This document shows, piece after piece, positions 1-8,248 of a stretch of DNA of 64,000 nt (the stretch's first letter is position 1; each line of letters opens with the position of its first letter). Origin of the DNA: Bifidobacterium breve (GTDB lineage Bacteria; Actinomycetota; Actinomycetes; Nanopelagicales; Nanopelagicaceae); assembly GCA_945885625.1 (NCBI GenBank), contig CAMCYS010000001.1, forward strand, positions 124,001-188,000. The letters are read 5' to 3'. The notes below the pieces were generated by a model, which did not search any database, was not told the origin of the DNA, and saw only the letters and a list, made by a program, of their open reading frames with translations. The position numbers were made by a program, and so were the translations under genes.

Positions 1-558
1 TGGAAGACCGGCATCTTCGAATTTCTTAGCCCAGACAGGGTCTGATGCGATGAAGACCGGAAGTGCGTTAACAAAGGCACATCCAGCATCAATTGCGCAT
101 TGCGCGTAGTACTTGGCAGCTGTTTCAGAACCTACAGGTAGGTAACAAATTAGCACATCAACTTGTTCTTCCTTAAGGACTGCTACGACATCAACTGCTG
201 GCGCATCTGACTCTTGAATCGTTTCGCGGTAATACTTGCCAAGACCGTCGTTTGTAACGCCGCGAAGAACTGGGACACCAGTCTTAGCTACCTCACTAAA
301 TTTGATGGTGTTGTTCTCACTTGCCCAAATGGCATCAGCTAAATCTAGGCCGACTTTTTTAGCATCAACATCAAATGCTGCAACGAATTTAACGTTGCTG
401 ATGTGATAGTTGCCAATGGTTGCATGCATTAGGCCAGGAATTTCCTGATCAAGGGCTGCATCTTTGTAGTAGGTCACGCCTTGCACCAATGAGTTAGCGC
501 AGTTTCCTACACCTACGATTGCTACTCGGATATCGCCTTTACCGGTTGTGATATTCAC
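1..558 (-). CDS. ino1: Inositol-1-phosphate synthase, N-terminal part (runs off the window)
   Basis: Converts glucose-6-phosphate to myo-inositol-phosphate using NAD, the first committed step to phosphatidylinositol and mannosylated inositol lipids in actinobacteria. Only 186 N-terminal codons are inside the window. Residues 15-23 read VGVGNCANS, the glycine-rich nucleotide-binding motif of the actinobacterial family. The start is a GTG at 558 with a GAGG Shine-Dalgarno just upstream. The padR stop lies at 560, so the two genes are practically abutting and probably share one transcript. PimB', which uses the resulting lipid, is encoded near 10 kb. The C-terminal half lies outside the window. 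Confidence 0.93.
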   Translation of the reverse strand, partial: MNITTGKGDIRVAIVGVGNCANSLVQGVTYYKDAALDQEIPGLMHATIGNYHISNVKFVAAFDVDAKKVGLDLADAIWASENNTIKFSEVAKTGVPVLRGVTNDGLGKYYRETIQESDAPAVDVVAVLKEEQVDVLICYLPVGSETAAKYYAQCAIDAGCAFVNALPVFIASDPVWAKKFEDAGLP

Positions 559-559
559 G

Positions 560-1090
560 TTATTTCCTCTCGGTTTTGATCATGTCTTCCAGCCAAACAA
601 TTTCTCGTTCTGCTGATTCAAGAGAGTGACGTCGCCACTCCTCTAGGTATTTATCGATTCCGATTGGCGACTTCTCTAGCTCGCCTCGCAAAATCTCGGC
701 CTTCTCTTTAAGACGTCGGTGACGTCCTTCCAAAATTCGAACTCGGTTAGTTGTTGAAGTTGGGCTAAAGAATGCGAAGCGAACTTCAAATCCTTCATCT
801 TCCCAAGTGTCCGGGCCAACGGTGTCGGTTAGCTTTTCAAAACGTTCTCGCCCTTTTTCAGTAAGCCCATAAACAATTCGCGAACGCCGTGGGGCTGCTG
901 CCTCGGTAGATTCCTCAATCAAACCGGCGAGCATCATTCGCTTTAATTGTGGGTAGAGCACTGAGAATGAGAGCGCCCGAAAGGGCCCATAGATCGCTGT
1001 TAGGCGCTTACGCAGTTCATAGCCATGCAGGCTGTTCTGCGAAAGAAGCCCGAGGAGGGCGAATTCGAGTGATTCACTACGTGAGCGCAC
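560..1090 (-). CDS. PadR-family transcriptional regulator, probably controlling ino1
   Basis: This 176-residue protein has an N-terminal PadR winged helix (roughly residues 8-85, with [20 protein letters not shown] and GLTEKGR) and a C-terminal helical dimerisation part ([11 protein letters not shown] near the end). The start is GTG at 1090, preceded by a strong GGGAGGGG ribosome-binding site. A PadR gene next to ino1 is a conserved actinobacterial arrangement that I recall from mycobacteria. Here padR lies directly upstream of ino1 on the same strand, so autoregulation would also control inositol synthesis. The upstream region holds an unusual array of four 13-bp-spaced repeats that is a good candidate operator. 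The ligand is unknown. Confidence 0.85.
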   Translation of the reverse strand: MRSRSESLEFALLGLLSQNSLHGYELRKRLTAIYGPFRALSFSVLYPQLKRMMLAGLIEESTEAAAPRRSRIVYGLTEKGRERFEKLTDTVGPDTWEDEGFEVRFAFFSPTSTTNRVRILEGRHRRLKEKAEILRGELEKSPIGIDKYLEEWRRHSLESAEREIVWLEDMIKTERK

Positions 1091-1112
1091 GACTTCCCCT
1101 CCCAGTTCAACT

Positions 1113-1159
1113 GATATATCTAATGTATATATCCATTTTATATATCTATGCGATATATC
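1113..1159 (-). promoter_or_regulatory. Four-copy 13-bp-period repeat array, candidate PadR operator
   Basis: On the minus strand the octamer GATATATC or GATATATA occurs four times, occupying 1159-1152, 1146-1139, 1133-1126 and 1120-1113. The starts are exactly 13 bp apart and the 5-bp spacers differ in sequence. A degenerate fifth copy (GATA...) may sit at 1165. The array lies 23 bp upstream of the padR GTG, where the promoter must be. Regulation by PadR is inference. Confidence 0.6.
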
Positions 1160-1263
1160 GATGCGATAGTTAAACCGATTTTACGCCTGAGCGCAACCTG
1201 AACACGCTCAATTTGGGGGTTTCGAGATTTCTGAGAGCTCGCCGTGTGACCCATGCGACTTAC

Positions 1264-1269
1264 TAGAAT
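1264..1269 (+). promoter_or_regulatory. -10 element of a leaderless promoter for the LysE exporter
   Basis: TAGAAT ends six bases before the ATG at 1276, and no Shine-Dalgarno is present. This spacing puts the transcription start on the start codon. Confidence 0.6.
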
Positions 1270-1275
1270 CACGTA

Positions 1276-1923
1276 ATGGTAATTCCATCGCGACTGACTG
1301 AATACATCATCGCCGCCATGATAATTATCCTGGCTCCAGGCCCCAGTGTCCTCTTTGTCATAGCACGAGCTATCGCATGGGGCCGCAAAGTTGCTGTTGT
1401 AACTGTGGCCGGGAACGTTACTGGTGCATTCGTTCTCTCGTCGTTAGTGGCATTCGGTTTAGGTCCAATTCTGCAGCGTTCTGATTTAGCATTCGCTGCT
1501 GTTCAATGGGGCGGCGGCCTATATCTGATCTACCTTGGCATTGATGCGATACGTAAGCGAAAGATGCACGCGGCAGATATGACTAATCAAGGTCCGATTG
1601 AACCTAGAGTTTTTCAATCTATTCGTGATGGCTTTATGGTCGGAGTCCTAAATCCTAAAGGTTTAGTTTTCTACGCAGCCGTCTTGCCACAATTTATAGA
1701 TCGCGATCGAGGCAACGTCACTGGGCAATTACTTTTTCTTGGCGCTTTGTTCTCAGTTCTTGCTTTCTTCAGCGATGGCAGCTGGGGCTTGCTCGCCGGA
1801 ACTGCACGTGCATGGTTAGCAGGGGACGCGAGTAGACTGGAAAAACTAAGAGCTACCGGAGGTTGTGTGATGATTCTTTTAGGTGCGTCGGTAATTCTTT
1901 CAACTGCAACTGGCCTCCTATGA
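1276..1923 (+). CDS. LysE/RhtB-family amino-acid exporter
   Basis: A 215-residue integral membrane protein of the LysE superfamily, which exports amino acids or related small molecules across the cytoplasmic membrane. The family signature is clear near the N-terminus (IIILAPGPSVLFVIARAIAWGRK, a hydrophobic helix followed by the conserved glycine-proline stretch), with further hydrophobic helices around residues 40-60, 70-90, 120-140, 150-175 and 190-213. Length is normal for the family. The stop overlaps the next start as ATGA at 1920-1923, so the downstream nuclease is translationally coupled. Substrate cannot be told from sequence. Confidence 0.85.
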   Translation: MVIPSRLTEYIIAAMIIILAPGPSVLFVIARAIAWGRKVAVVTVAGNVTGAFVLSSLVAFGLGPILQRSDLAFAAVQWGGGLYLIYLGIDAIRKRKMHAADMTNQGPIEPRVFQSIRDGFMVGVLNPKGLVFYAAVLPQFIDRDRGNVTGQLLFLGALFSVLAFFSDGSWGLLAGTARAWLAGDASRLEKLRATGGCVMILLGASVILSTATGLL

Positions 1924-2600
1924 TTAAGAAGCCGGCAAAACCAGCGCGCGACACAATCGCACCGAGTGATTTAACTTTTGGATTAAACACATGTAAGCGT
2001 TGTATCTGGATTAAGTATTGGTTCAAAGTAACGCTGCCTGGGCAATTCCCAATAGTTGGCACTTTATCTAAACTGCAAGAAGCTCAGTTCCGTGGCGCTA
2101 GTATGCCTGACCTTGACCCTTCACTGCGTCCGGGCAAGATAACTAAATGGGGCGAATGGGTTAAGAGTGATTACATCACCATCAACGGCGCCAAGACACC
2201 TTGGCGAATCCTTGGCATATATGATGTTTTGGCTGAAAATGAGGATGGAACGCTTGGTTTAATTGATTGTAAAGTTTCTGATTCAGAACGCGATAATGGT
2301 CAGTTTTATGCACCACAGCTAGAGTCATACGCATTCGCTTTAGAGAATCCAGCTGCCGGCAAAGCTCGCGAAGTAGCCACAATGGGTTTGTTGGTCTGGA
2401 AACCCGTATCGGTGCTTGGCGATAGCGCGAGTAATTATGGTTTCGGCGTTGAACAGAAGTACGTCGCGGTGCAGCGTGAACCAGAGACATTCTTTAAAGT
2501 AATCGAAGAATTAATTACGGTAATCGATGGCGATTTTCCGGATTCAGGTTCCGGTTGTGGTACCTGTAATTACTTAACGCAACGTTTAGGGCTGGAGTAA
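1920..2600 (+). CDS. Stand-alone Cas4/RecB-like PD-(D/E)XK nuclease with four cysteines
   Basis: The 226-residue protein shows the PD-(D/E)XK nuclease core: D102, then D116-C-K118, then the QxxxY motif at Q133-Y137. A CxxC pair near the N-terminus (C25, C28) and another at the C-terminus (C213, C216) match the four-cysteine layout that binds an iron-sulfur cluster in Cas4 and AddB-type nucleases. I chose the ATG at 1920, which overlaps the LysE stop as ATGA. The longer reading from 1863 only adds out-of-frame LysE sequence. No CRISPR or cas genes are nearby, so a repair role is more likely than CRISPR adaptation. It could also have degenerated into a DNA-binding protein, but the catalytic residues look intact. 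Confidence 0.7.
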   Translation: MIKKPAKPARDTIAPSDLTFGLNTCKRCIWIKYWFKVTLPGQFPIVGTLSKLQEAQFRGASMPDLDPSLRPGKITKWGEWVKSDYITINGAKTPWRILGIYDVLAENEDGTLGLIDCKVSDSERDNGQFYAPQLESYAFALENPAAGKAREVATMGLLVWKPVSVLGDSASNYGFGVEQKYVAVQREPETFFKVIEELITVIDGDFPDSGSGCGTCNYLTQRLGLE

Positions 2601-2603
2601 AAA

Positions 2604-3308
2604 CTACTCTTCTTCTTCGTCGTCGCCAGCCATTTGGGCTTTGCGCTTAGTTGCATAAATATCAACATACTCTTGGCCTGAAAGTTCTTGAATTTTTTTC
2701 ATAATTTGATCGGTGACTTCACGCAGATAATTTAGATCACTTGAGTCACCCTCGAAATACATTGGTTCACCAAAAATCATTTCAACGCGCATTACTTTGG
2801 GAATCACAGTACCGGTTGGTTGAATCTTTTCAGTGTTAAACATGGCGATCGGGATAATCGGAGCACCTGAGTCAATTGCCAGCCGCGCAATTCCGGTACG
2901 ACCTTTGTAGAGACGACCATCAGGTGAACGAGTTCCTTCAGGATATATTCCTAGACATTTTCCTTGCGCAAGAACACTCAAACCCGTTAGCAAAGCGGCT
3001 TCACTTCGGCGCCCACCAGATCTATCTACCGAAACCTGGCCAAGTGCGATAAAAGTTAACTTCTTAAGTAGCCCCTTTGGTCCTGGCGAGGTGAAGTACT
3101 CACTCTTGGCCAAGAAGGTCACTTTTCGCGGGACAACCAAGGGCATGAAGATCGAGTCGCTAAATGAGAGATGATTGGAAGCCATGATGACGGGGCCTTT
3201 AATCGGCACGTTCCGCAACCCTTTTACCTTAGGTCTAAATGCCAACATTAAAAAAGGAGTTAGGAAGGAGCGCAGCAGGCCATAAGGGAGATCATCAGCT
3301 TTTCCCAT
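2604..3308 (-). CDS. plsC: 1-acyl-sn-glycerol-3-phosphate acyltransferase (PlsC family)
   Basis: Transfers an acyl chain to lysophosphatidic acid to make phosphatidic acid at the inner face of the membrane. The protein is 234 residues long. Motif NHxxxxD is present as NHLSFSD near residue 46, and the substrate-binding EGTRS lies near 125. Length fits the family. The C-terminus is acidic (DDEEEE). The ATG at 3308 has an AAGGAG ribosome-binding site. It is convergent with the nuclease gene, separated by three bases. A second PlsC paralogue is at 54.5 kb, so the two may differ in substrate or in acyl position. Confidence 0.88.
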   Translation of the reverse strand: MGKADDLPYGLLRSFLTPFLMLAFRPKVKGLRNVPIKGPVIMASNHLSFSDSIFMPLVVPRKVTFLAKSEYFTSPGPKGLLKKLTFIALGQVSVDRSGGRRSEAALLTGLSVLAQGKCLGIYPEGTRSPDGRLYKGRTGIARLAIDSGAPIIPIAMFNTEKIQPTGTVIPKVMRVEMIFGEPMYFEGDSSDLNYLREVTDQIMKKIQELSGQEYVDIYATKRKAQMAGDDEEEE

Positions 3309-3396
3309 TCGGTAACTCCTTATTCTCGCTCGGGCGTGGATGGGTAATCCTACGCACTTCCCAATTTAACGCTAAATCCGTTCCTTTTCAGCGAAT

Positions 3397-3402
3397 TATT
3401 AT
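3397..3402 (+). promoter_or_regulatory. -10 element of a leaderless promoter for the unknown membrane protein
   Basis: TATTAT ends six bases before the ATG at 3409. There is no purine-rich ribosome-binding site. Confidence 0.6.
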
Positions 3403-3408
3403 GCGATT

Positions 3409-4017
3409 ATGTCACTCGTGAGCCAAGATTCAACTCCCCCAGATCTGATTCTTAAAGGAACTGGCGCAAGGGCTGAATCTGCTGTTCTGATCATCCTTGG
3501 CATCGACCAACCAGTTGAAGATGCCATTGATCTTTGCGCCAGTTTTCAAGGGCAAGGTCACACTGTAATTGTCACACATGCCAGTTCTGAAGATGATGAT
3601 TTCAAAGTTCCACTACTCATTAATGAGTACAAAATAATTGGCAGAAATATTCATGACTTAAGAAGTGAAGATGATTCGGATTTGGTAAATGCTGAGTTTG
3701 AGTCGATCGTATCTACTTTATCCCTTGATGAATCAAGCCAGACTACTTACCTTGATCAACTGGATGAGATTGAAGATTCCGAACGATTTATTGCTCCTAA
3801 TCCAGAATTGCCTAGAATAAAAGATAAGGTAAATCGAATTGCAGTTTTAGCCTTGATTGTGGGGCCCATTTGGATTGTTACGGCAGCAGTAATCGGCTTT
3901 GATCCATTTGGTCTTGAACCTTGGCCCGGACTATTAGCAACCACTGGTGGACTCGCTACGCTTTTGTATCGATGGAATCTAACTAGGGAAGAAGGCGAAG
4001 ATGGCGCGCACATCTAA
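3409..4017 (+). CDS. Unknown protein with acidic soluble part and two C-terminal membrane helices
   Basis: I do not recognise this 202-residue protein. Residues 1-135 are soluble and acidic. The first 60 residues have an alternating strand/helix look (SAVLIILGID, GHTVIVTHAS). Two hydrophobic segments follow near residues 143-163 (IAVLALIVGPIWIVTAAVIG) and 172-187, ending in a short charged tail. The stop overlaps the start of the next gene by 17 bases, so the two are probably co-translated. The promoter looks leaderless. A membrane-anchored accessory protein is possible but no function can be assigned. Confidence 0.75.
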   Translation: MSLVSQDSTPPDLILKGTGARAESAVLIILGIDQPVEDAIDLCASFQGQGHTVIVTHASSEDDDFKVPLLINEYKIIGRNIHDLRSEDDSDLVNAEFESIVSTLSLDESSQTTYLDQLDEIEDSERFIAPNPELPRIKDKVNRIAVLALIVGPIWIVTAAVIGFDPFGLEPWPGLLATTGGLATLLYRWNLTREEGEDGAHI

Positions 4018-5014
4018 CGCTGAATTCACCAAACCCGAGTTCAGATGGGGAATCATTGGAACTGGTGGAATTGCAAAGGCTTTTGCGCGCGATCTCTCCT
4101 ACTTCAATAGCCACATTGTCCAAGCAGTTGGTTCTCGTTCGTTAGAAAAAGCTAGCGACTTCGCACTTGAGTTCCCGGGCTGCACCTCATATGGAAGTTA
4201 CGAAGAATTAGTTGCCGATCCCATGATTGATGCCGTTTATGTCGCAACACCACACCCGCAACATGTGGCAAATACGATTTTGGCACTTAACGCTGGCAAA
4301 TCAGTTTTATGCGAGAAACCATTTGCCGTCAATGCGATTCAAGCCCAAGCCATGGTCACAGCCTCTCACGAAAATGGCGTTGCTCTCCTTGAAGCCATGT
4401 GGACTCGCTTCTTGCCACACATTGCTCAGTTGCGCGAACTCTTAAGTAGTGGCGTTATCGGAGAAGTGGTAAATGTTGAAGCTGATCACGGCCAATATTT
4501 AATTGATAGTGAAAATCCAAGATTGACAGAGCCATCTCTTGCCGGCGGCGCTCTACTTGATTTAGGAATTTATCCGGTTTCATTCGCTCATTTAGTTTTA
4601 GGCACACCTGCACGTATCACGGCAACTGGCATCCTTACCGAGAAAGGCGTTGATAGCCAGACTTCGGCAATCTTGGATTACGACAATGGAGCACAAGCAG
4701 TAATCACAACTACGTTAATTACTGGAACTCCTTGTAGAGCCACGATTGCAGGTACGTTAGGGCGAATCGAAATTGATCGCACTTTCTACAACCCAGCAAA
4801 TATGCGATTGATCTTGCGCGATGGCACAACGACGGAATATCCAAATACCTATAAGGGCCATGGGCTGCGCGAACAAGCTGCTGAACTAGAGCGAATGGTC
4901 CGCAATGGTGAAATTGAATCGCCTTTGCTAACTCATAAAATGACGATTGAAATCATGCACTCACTTGATGAGATAAGAAATCAGATTGGTTTGCGATACC
5001 CGTTCGAGAATTAG
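4001..5014 (+). CDS. Gfo/Idh/MocA-family NAD(P)-dependent oxidoreductase
   Basis: This 337-residue protein has an N-terminal Rossmann fold (WGIIGTGGIAKAFARDL at residues 13-29) and the family motif CEKPF near residue 105. The C-terminal half is the alpha/beta substrate and dimerisation domain. Enzymes of this family oxidise or reduce sugars, inositols or similar polyols, and the exact substrate is not predictable here. It overlaps the preceding gene by 17 bases. Its 3' end overlaps the convergent glucokinase gene by four bases. The nearby inositol and sugar-phosphate genes suggest, but do not prove, a role in carbohydrate metabolism. Confidence 0.88.
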   Translation: MARTSNAEFTKPEFRWGIIGTGGIAKAFARDLSYFNSHIVQAVGSRSLEKASDFALEFPGCTSYGSYEELVADPMIDAVYVATPHPQHVANTILALNAGKSVLCEKPFAVNAIQAQAMVTASHENGVALLEAMWTRFLPHIAQLRELLSSGVIGEVVNVEADHGQYLIDSENPRLTEPSLAGGALLDLGIYPVSFAHLVLGTPARITATGILTEKGVDSQTSAILDYDNGAQAVITTTLITGTPCRATIAGTLGRIEIDRTFYNPANMRLILRDGTTTEYPNTYKGHGLREQAAELERMVRNGEIESPLLTHKMTIEIMHSLDEIRNQIGLRYPFEN

Positions 5015-5955
5015 CTTCGAGCTAGATCAGCAACGCCCACCAAGCCAGCTTCATTTCCGAGTTCGGCAGCCACAATTTCTGGGTACGGATGTTTACCCGC
5101 AAATGGCATATAACGTTTCATGGCCTCGCGCGTTGGCGCTAACAAAATTTCGCCGGCATCTATAACTCCTCCACCGACTACAACGCAAGACGGATCAAGG
5201 AGAGCTGCCAGGGATGCAATACCAGCACCGAGATATTGCGCAGTTGTTTGAAAAGCAGCAAGAGCAACCGCATCTCCTTCGCGAGCAGCATCTGTAATTG
5301 CTTGCCCAGTCAAACCATCGATTGTGCCATCGCCGCGAGCCAGCAAATTACGGGCCAAATCTGGCGATGCACTGATTGCTTCGTGAGCATGGCGAAGGAG
5401 TGCGCTGCCTGATGCATACTGTTCAAAACAACCACGAGCACCGCACCCACATAAATGGCCTTCAGGTACAACACGCAAATGACCAAACTCGGCCGCGACC
5501 CCAAAAGCACCGCGGTAGAGCTCGTCATTAATCACGATGCCACCACCAACTCCGGTGCCGATAGTTAACATCATCATGTGTGCTTGATTACGACCAGCGC
5601 CAAATTTTGCTTCACCCCAAGCTGCCGCATTGGCATCATTCTCAATCACAACCGGCAAACCAATTAACTTAGTTAGCTCAAGATCGAGTTGAACGCCGTT
5701 CCAATCGGCAATGTTTGGGGTAGCTAACATAGTTTTGCGGTCTGATGAGACAAAACCCGCTGCCGAGACACCAACTGCGGTAATCGAATGTTCTCGCATC
5801 AATTCAAGAGCAACTGCGGCAATTGTTTTAGTTAGTTCACTGCCACCTTCGCGTGGCGTATCCCGCCTTGAAGTTGCTAAAACTTTTCCAGAAGCATCAA
5901 CAACGCCACCAAGAACTTTGGTGCCACCGACATCTACGCCAACAGTTAATGACAC
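5011..5955 (-). CDS. ROK-family glucokinase
   Basis: Phosphorylates glucose, or a related hexose, with ATP. The 314-residue protein begins with the phosphate-binding VGVDVGGTK. It carries ENDANAAAWGE (the catalytic Asp lies here) and TIGTGVGGGIV in the middle, then the ROK zinc-binding CGCGARGCFEQYASG. The GTG start at 5955 lies seven bases after the stop of the SRPBCC gene and has a GAAGG ribosome-binding site, so the two form an operon. Actinobacterial glucokinases of this type also take part in carbon-source signalling in Streptomyces. Whether that applies here is unknown. Confidence 0.88.
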   Translation of the reverse strand: MSLTVGVDVGGTKVLGGVVDASGKVLATSRRDTPREGGSELTKTIAAVALELMREHSITAVGVSAAGFVSSDRKTMLATPNIADWNGVQLDLELTKLIGLPVVIENDANAAAWGEAKFGAGRNQAHMMMLTIGTGVGGGIVINDELYRGAFGVAAEFGHLRVVPEGHLCGCGARGCFEQYASGSALLRHAHEAISASPDLARNLLARGDGTIDGLTGQAITDAAREGDAVALAAFQTTAQYLGAGIASLAALLDPSCVVVGGGVIDAGEILLAPTREAMKRYMPFAGKHPYPEIVAAELGNEAGLVGVADLARS

Positions 5956-5962
5956 TAAACCT

Positions 5963-6400
5963 TCATCCCTCTAAATGCGATTTCAATTGCTGCAAGGCTT
6001 GATCAATAGTGGCTTGCTCAGCCTTTTTGCGCATCATTGCTGGAATTGGCATTGATATTTCAACACCCATTTCATACGTGACCTGGGTGGTGTCCTCATC
6101 AATCTTCTTAATTGAGTAAGAACCTTCCATGCCAGTTAGCAAATCGGCATCATTGAAGGAAAATGAAAGTTTGTTGGGAGTTTCTGACCAGTCGTAGTCA
6201 AGGGTGACTTTATCTTTCATCATGCCCGCGTCAATTAGGAACTTACCTGTCGTTAAGCGACCTTGCTCATCGGTAGCCAGAACTTCGACTGATTTAATGG
6301 CGCTAGACCACTCGGGGTACTTGGCTACCTCAAAAAGGGCTGCCTGTACCTCACTGATTGGGGCATCTATGGTGATATTTCCGCTGCTTAATTCGCTCAT
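5963..6400 (-). CDS. SRPBCC-fold (polyketide cyclase/START-like) protein
   Basis: A small protein of about 145 residues with the SRPBCC pattern: ITIDAPISEVQAALFEV at the N-terminus, YPEWSSAIKSVEV, and a C-terminal amphipathic helix. Members bind hydrophobic ligands in a cavity. I prefer the ATG at 6400 because the domain starts right after it, but an in-frame ATG at 6424 is possible. Genes of this kind are often next to the long-chain acyl-CoA ligase in actinobacteria, as here, where they are divergent. A lipid-related ligand is a reasonable inference only. Confidence 0.8.
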   Translation of the reverse strand: MSELSSGNITIDAPISEVQAALFEVAKYPEWSSAIKSVEVLATDEQGRLTTGKFLIDAGMMKDKVTLDYDWSETPNKLSFSFNDADLLTGMEGSYSIKKIDEDTTQVTYEMGVEISMPIPAMMRKKAEQATIDQALQQLKSHLEG

Positions 6401-6438
6401 GGCGCAAAGGGTACCCCCTTCCATTTCTAATAGTTGCC

Positions 6439-6448
6439 ACGCTAGCGT
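6439..6448. promoter_or_regulatory. Palindromic -10 shared by two divergent genes
   Basis: ACGCTAGCGT is a perfect 10-bp palindrome, so TAGCGT reads on both strands. On the plus strand TAGCGT (6443-6448) ends six bases before the fadD ATG at 6455, the leaderless arrangement. On the minus strand the same hexamer (6444-6439) could start the SRPBCC mRNA with a short leader. Confidence 0.5.
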
Positions 6449-6454
6449 TATCCC

Positions 6455-8248
6455 ATGAACGAAATAACAATACCTGCCCTTGTCCCTTCGGCTACCGAAG
6501 GGAATCTCACCAACCTAGTCGCTGAGCGCGCCTGGTTTGAGCCAGAACGCATAATGCTCTCTCGCCCACTTGGCGAAGGATGGCAACCAGTAACTGCTCG
6601 CGAATTTGAAACTGAAGTTCGCACTGCCGCAAAAGGTTTGATTGCGGCTGGTATTCAAATTGGTGATCGTGTTGCGATCATGTCACGCACTCGCTACGAG
6701 TGGACGATTTTAGATTTCGCAATTTGGTATGCCGGTGGTGTAGTTGTACCGGTTTATGACACTTCATCAGCTGAGCAAATTGATTGGATTCTTAACGACT
6801 CTGGTGCTGTTGGCATCATTGTCGAAACACCAACTCTTCGCGAACTAGTTGAAACTGTTAGACCGTCTCATACCCAACATGTTTGGACAATGACCGATGG
6901 CGTCTTAGATATTCTGACTGCCTCAGGTGCCCACATTAGTGATGACGAAATTGATCGTCGACGCAATTCACTTGTGCCAGACACTTTGGCAACCTTGATT
7001 TACACATCTGGAACAACTGGAAAGCCAAAAGGCGTTTCGCTAACTCACGGCAACTTCCTGGCTGAGTGTGGCAACGTCGTAGAAGGTGCTAAAGATCTTT
7101 TCATGAAGCCAGATGGATCAACTTTGCTTTTCTTGCCTGTTGCGCACGTGTTCGGTCGCATGGTTCAGATCGGCGCAGTCAGAGCCGGTTTACACCTTGC
7201 TCACTGCAGCGATCCAGTTGGTCGACTATCGGCCGACTTGGCATCTTTCAAGCCAACTTTCGTGCTTGCTGTTCCACGCATCTTTGAAAAGATTTATAAC
7301 GGTGCTGAAGCAAAAGCAGATGCTGCCGGCAAAGGTGACATCTTCCGTAAAGCCGCAGCTGTGGCGATTGCATATAGCGAGGGCATAGATAGTGGAAAGA
7401 TCTCGCTATCACTTCGCCTAAAGCACAAACTCTTCGACAAACTGGTCTTTTCTAAAATTCGTACCGCAGTTGGTGGTCGCGTTGAAGCCGCAATTTCTGG
7501 CGGCGCTCCCCTAGGCGCACGATTGGGTCATTTCTATCGTGGTGCTGGAATAACCGTTCTGGAAGGTTATGGTTTAACTGAAACGACAGCGGGCGCGACC
7601 CTGAACTTAACTTCCGCGCTACGAGTTGGCTCAGTGGGCAAACCAATTCCGGGCACCTCAATCAAAATCGCAGAAGATGGCGAGGTTCTAATCCGCGGTC
7701 CAATTGTGATGCGTGGATATTGGCAGAACGATGCCGCCAATGCAGAAGTTTTTGATGCCGATCGATGGTTTAAGACCGGCGACCTGGGCAAACTAGATGA
7801 AGAGGGATTCCTCTTTATCGTGGGCCGTAAGAAAGAACTAATTGTTACCGCTGGCGGTAAGAACGTTGCCCCTGCTGTTCTAGAAGATCGCTTGCGCTCA
7901 CACCCACTGGTCAGTCAATGTGTCGTAGTTGGCGATGCCCGCCCATTTATTGGCGCCTTGATCACCATTGATCAAGATTCACTGAAATTGTGGATTGCTG
8001 CAAATAAAAAGGAAGGCGCTTCAATGGCAGATTTAGCAGTTGACTCGCAACTCTTAAGTGTTATCCAAACCGCAGTTGATGAAGCTAACAAAGCTGTAAG
8101 TAAAGCCGAGTCAATTCGTAAATTCAGAATTCTGACAACCGATTTCACAATCGCGGGTGGACAGTTAACTGCCAAGCTTTCAGTCAAGCGTCACGTGATC
8201 GCGCAAGAGTTCGCATCTGAAATAGAGGCGCTCTACGAAAAAGAATAA
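6455..8248 (+). CDS. fadD: Long-chain fatty-acid-CoA ligase (AMP-forming)
   Basis: Activates fatty acids to acyl-CoA in two steps through an acyl-adenylate. The 597-residue protein has the P-loop-like YTSGTTGKPKG near residues 183-193, EGYGLTET near 370, the ATP-ribose-binding TGDLG, and the C-terminal GRKKELIVTAGGKNVAP hinge, all typical of the FadD15 type. Its product feeds the thiolase/FadB pair at 15.3-18.6 kb or phospholipid synthesis. A TTG-initiated histidine kinase gene follows with no gap. Transcription looks leaderless. Confidence 0.92.
   Translation: MNEITIPALVPSATEGNLTNLVAERAWFEPERIMLSRPLGEGWQPVTAREFETEVRTAAKGLIAAGIQIGDRVAIMSRTRYEWTILDFAIWYAGGVVVPVYDTSSAEQIDWILNDSGAVGIIVETPTLRELVETVRPSHTQHVWTMTDGVLDILTASGAHISDDEIDRRRNSLVPDTLATLIYTSGTTGKPKGVSLTHGNFLAECGNVVEGAKDLFMKPDGSTLLFLPVAHVFGRMVQIGAVRAGLHLAHCSDPVGRLSADLASFKPTFVLAVPRIFEKIYNGAEAKADAAGKGDIFRKAAAVAIAYSEGIDSGKISLSLRLKHKLFDKLVFSKIRTAVGGRVEAAISGGAPLGARLGHFYRGAGITVLEGYGLTETTAGATLNLTSALRVGSVGKPIPGTSIKIAEDGEVLIRGPIVMRGYWQNDAANAEVFDADRWFKTGDLGKLDEEGFLFIVGRKKELIVTAGGKNVAPAVLEDRLRSHPLVSQCVVVGDARPFIGALITIDQDSLKLWIAANKKEGASMADLAVDSQLLSVIQTAVDEANKAVSKAESIRKFRILTTDFTIAGGQLTAKLSVKRHVIAQEFASEIEALYEKE

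Noticed and set aside
1863-1919. N-terminal extension of the nuclease gene (19 residues)
   Set aside because: It is LysE coding sequence read in another frame; the ATGA overlap at 1920 gives a normal coupled start.
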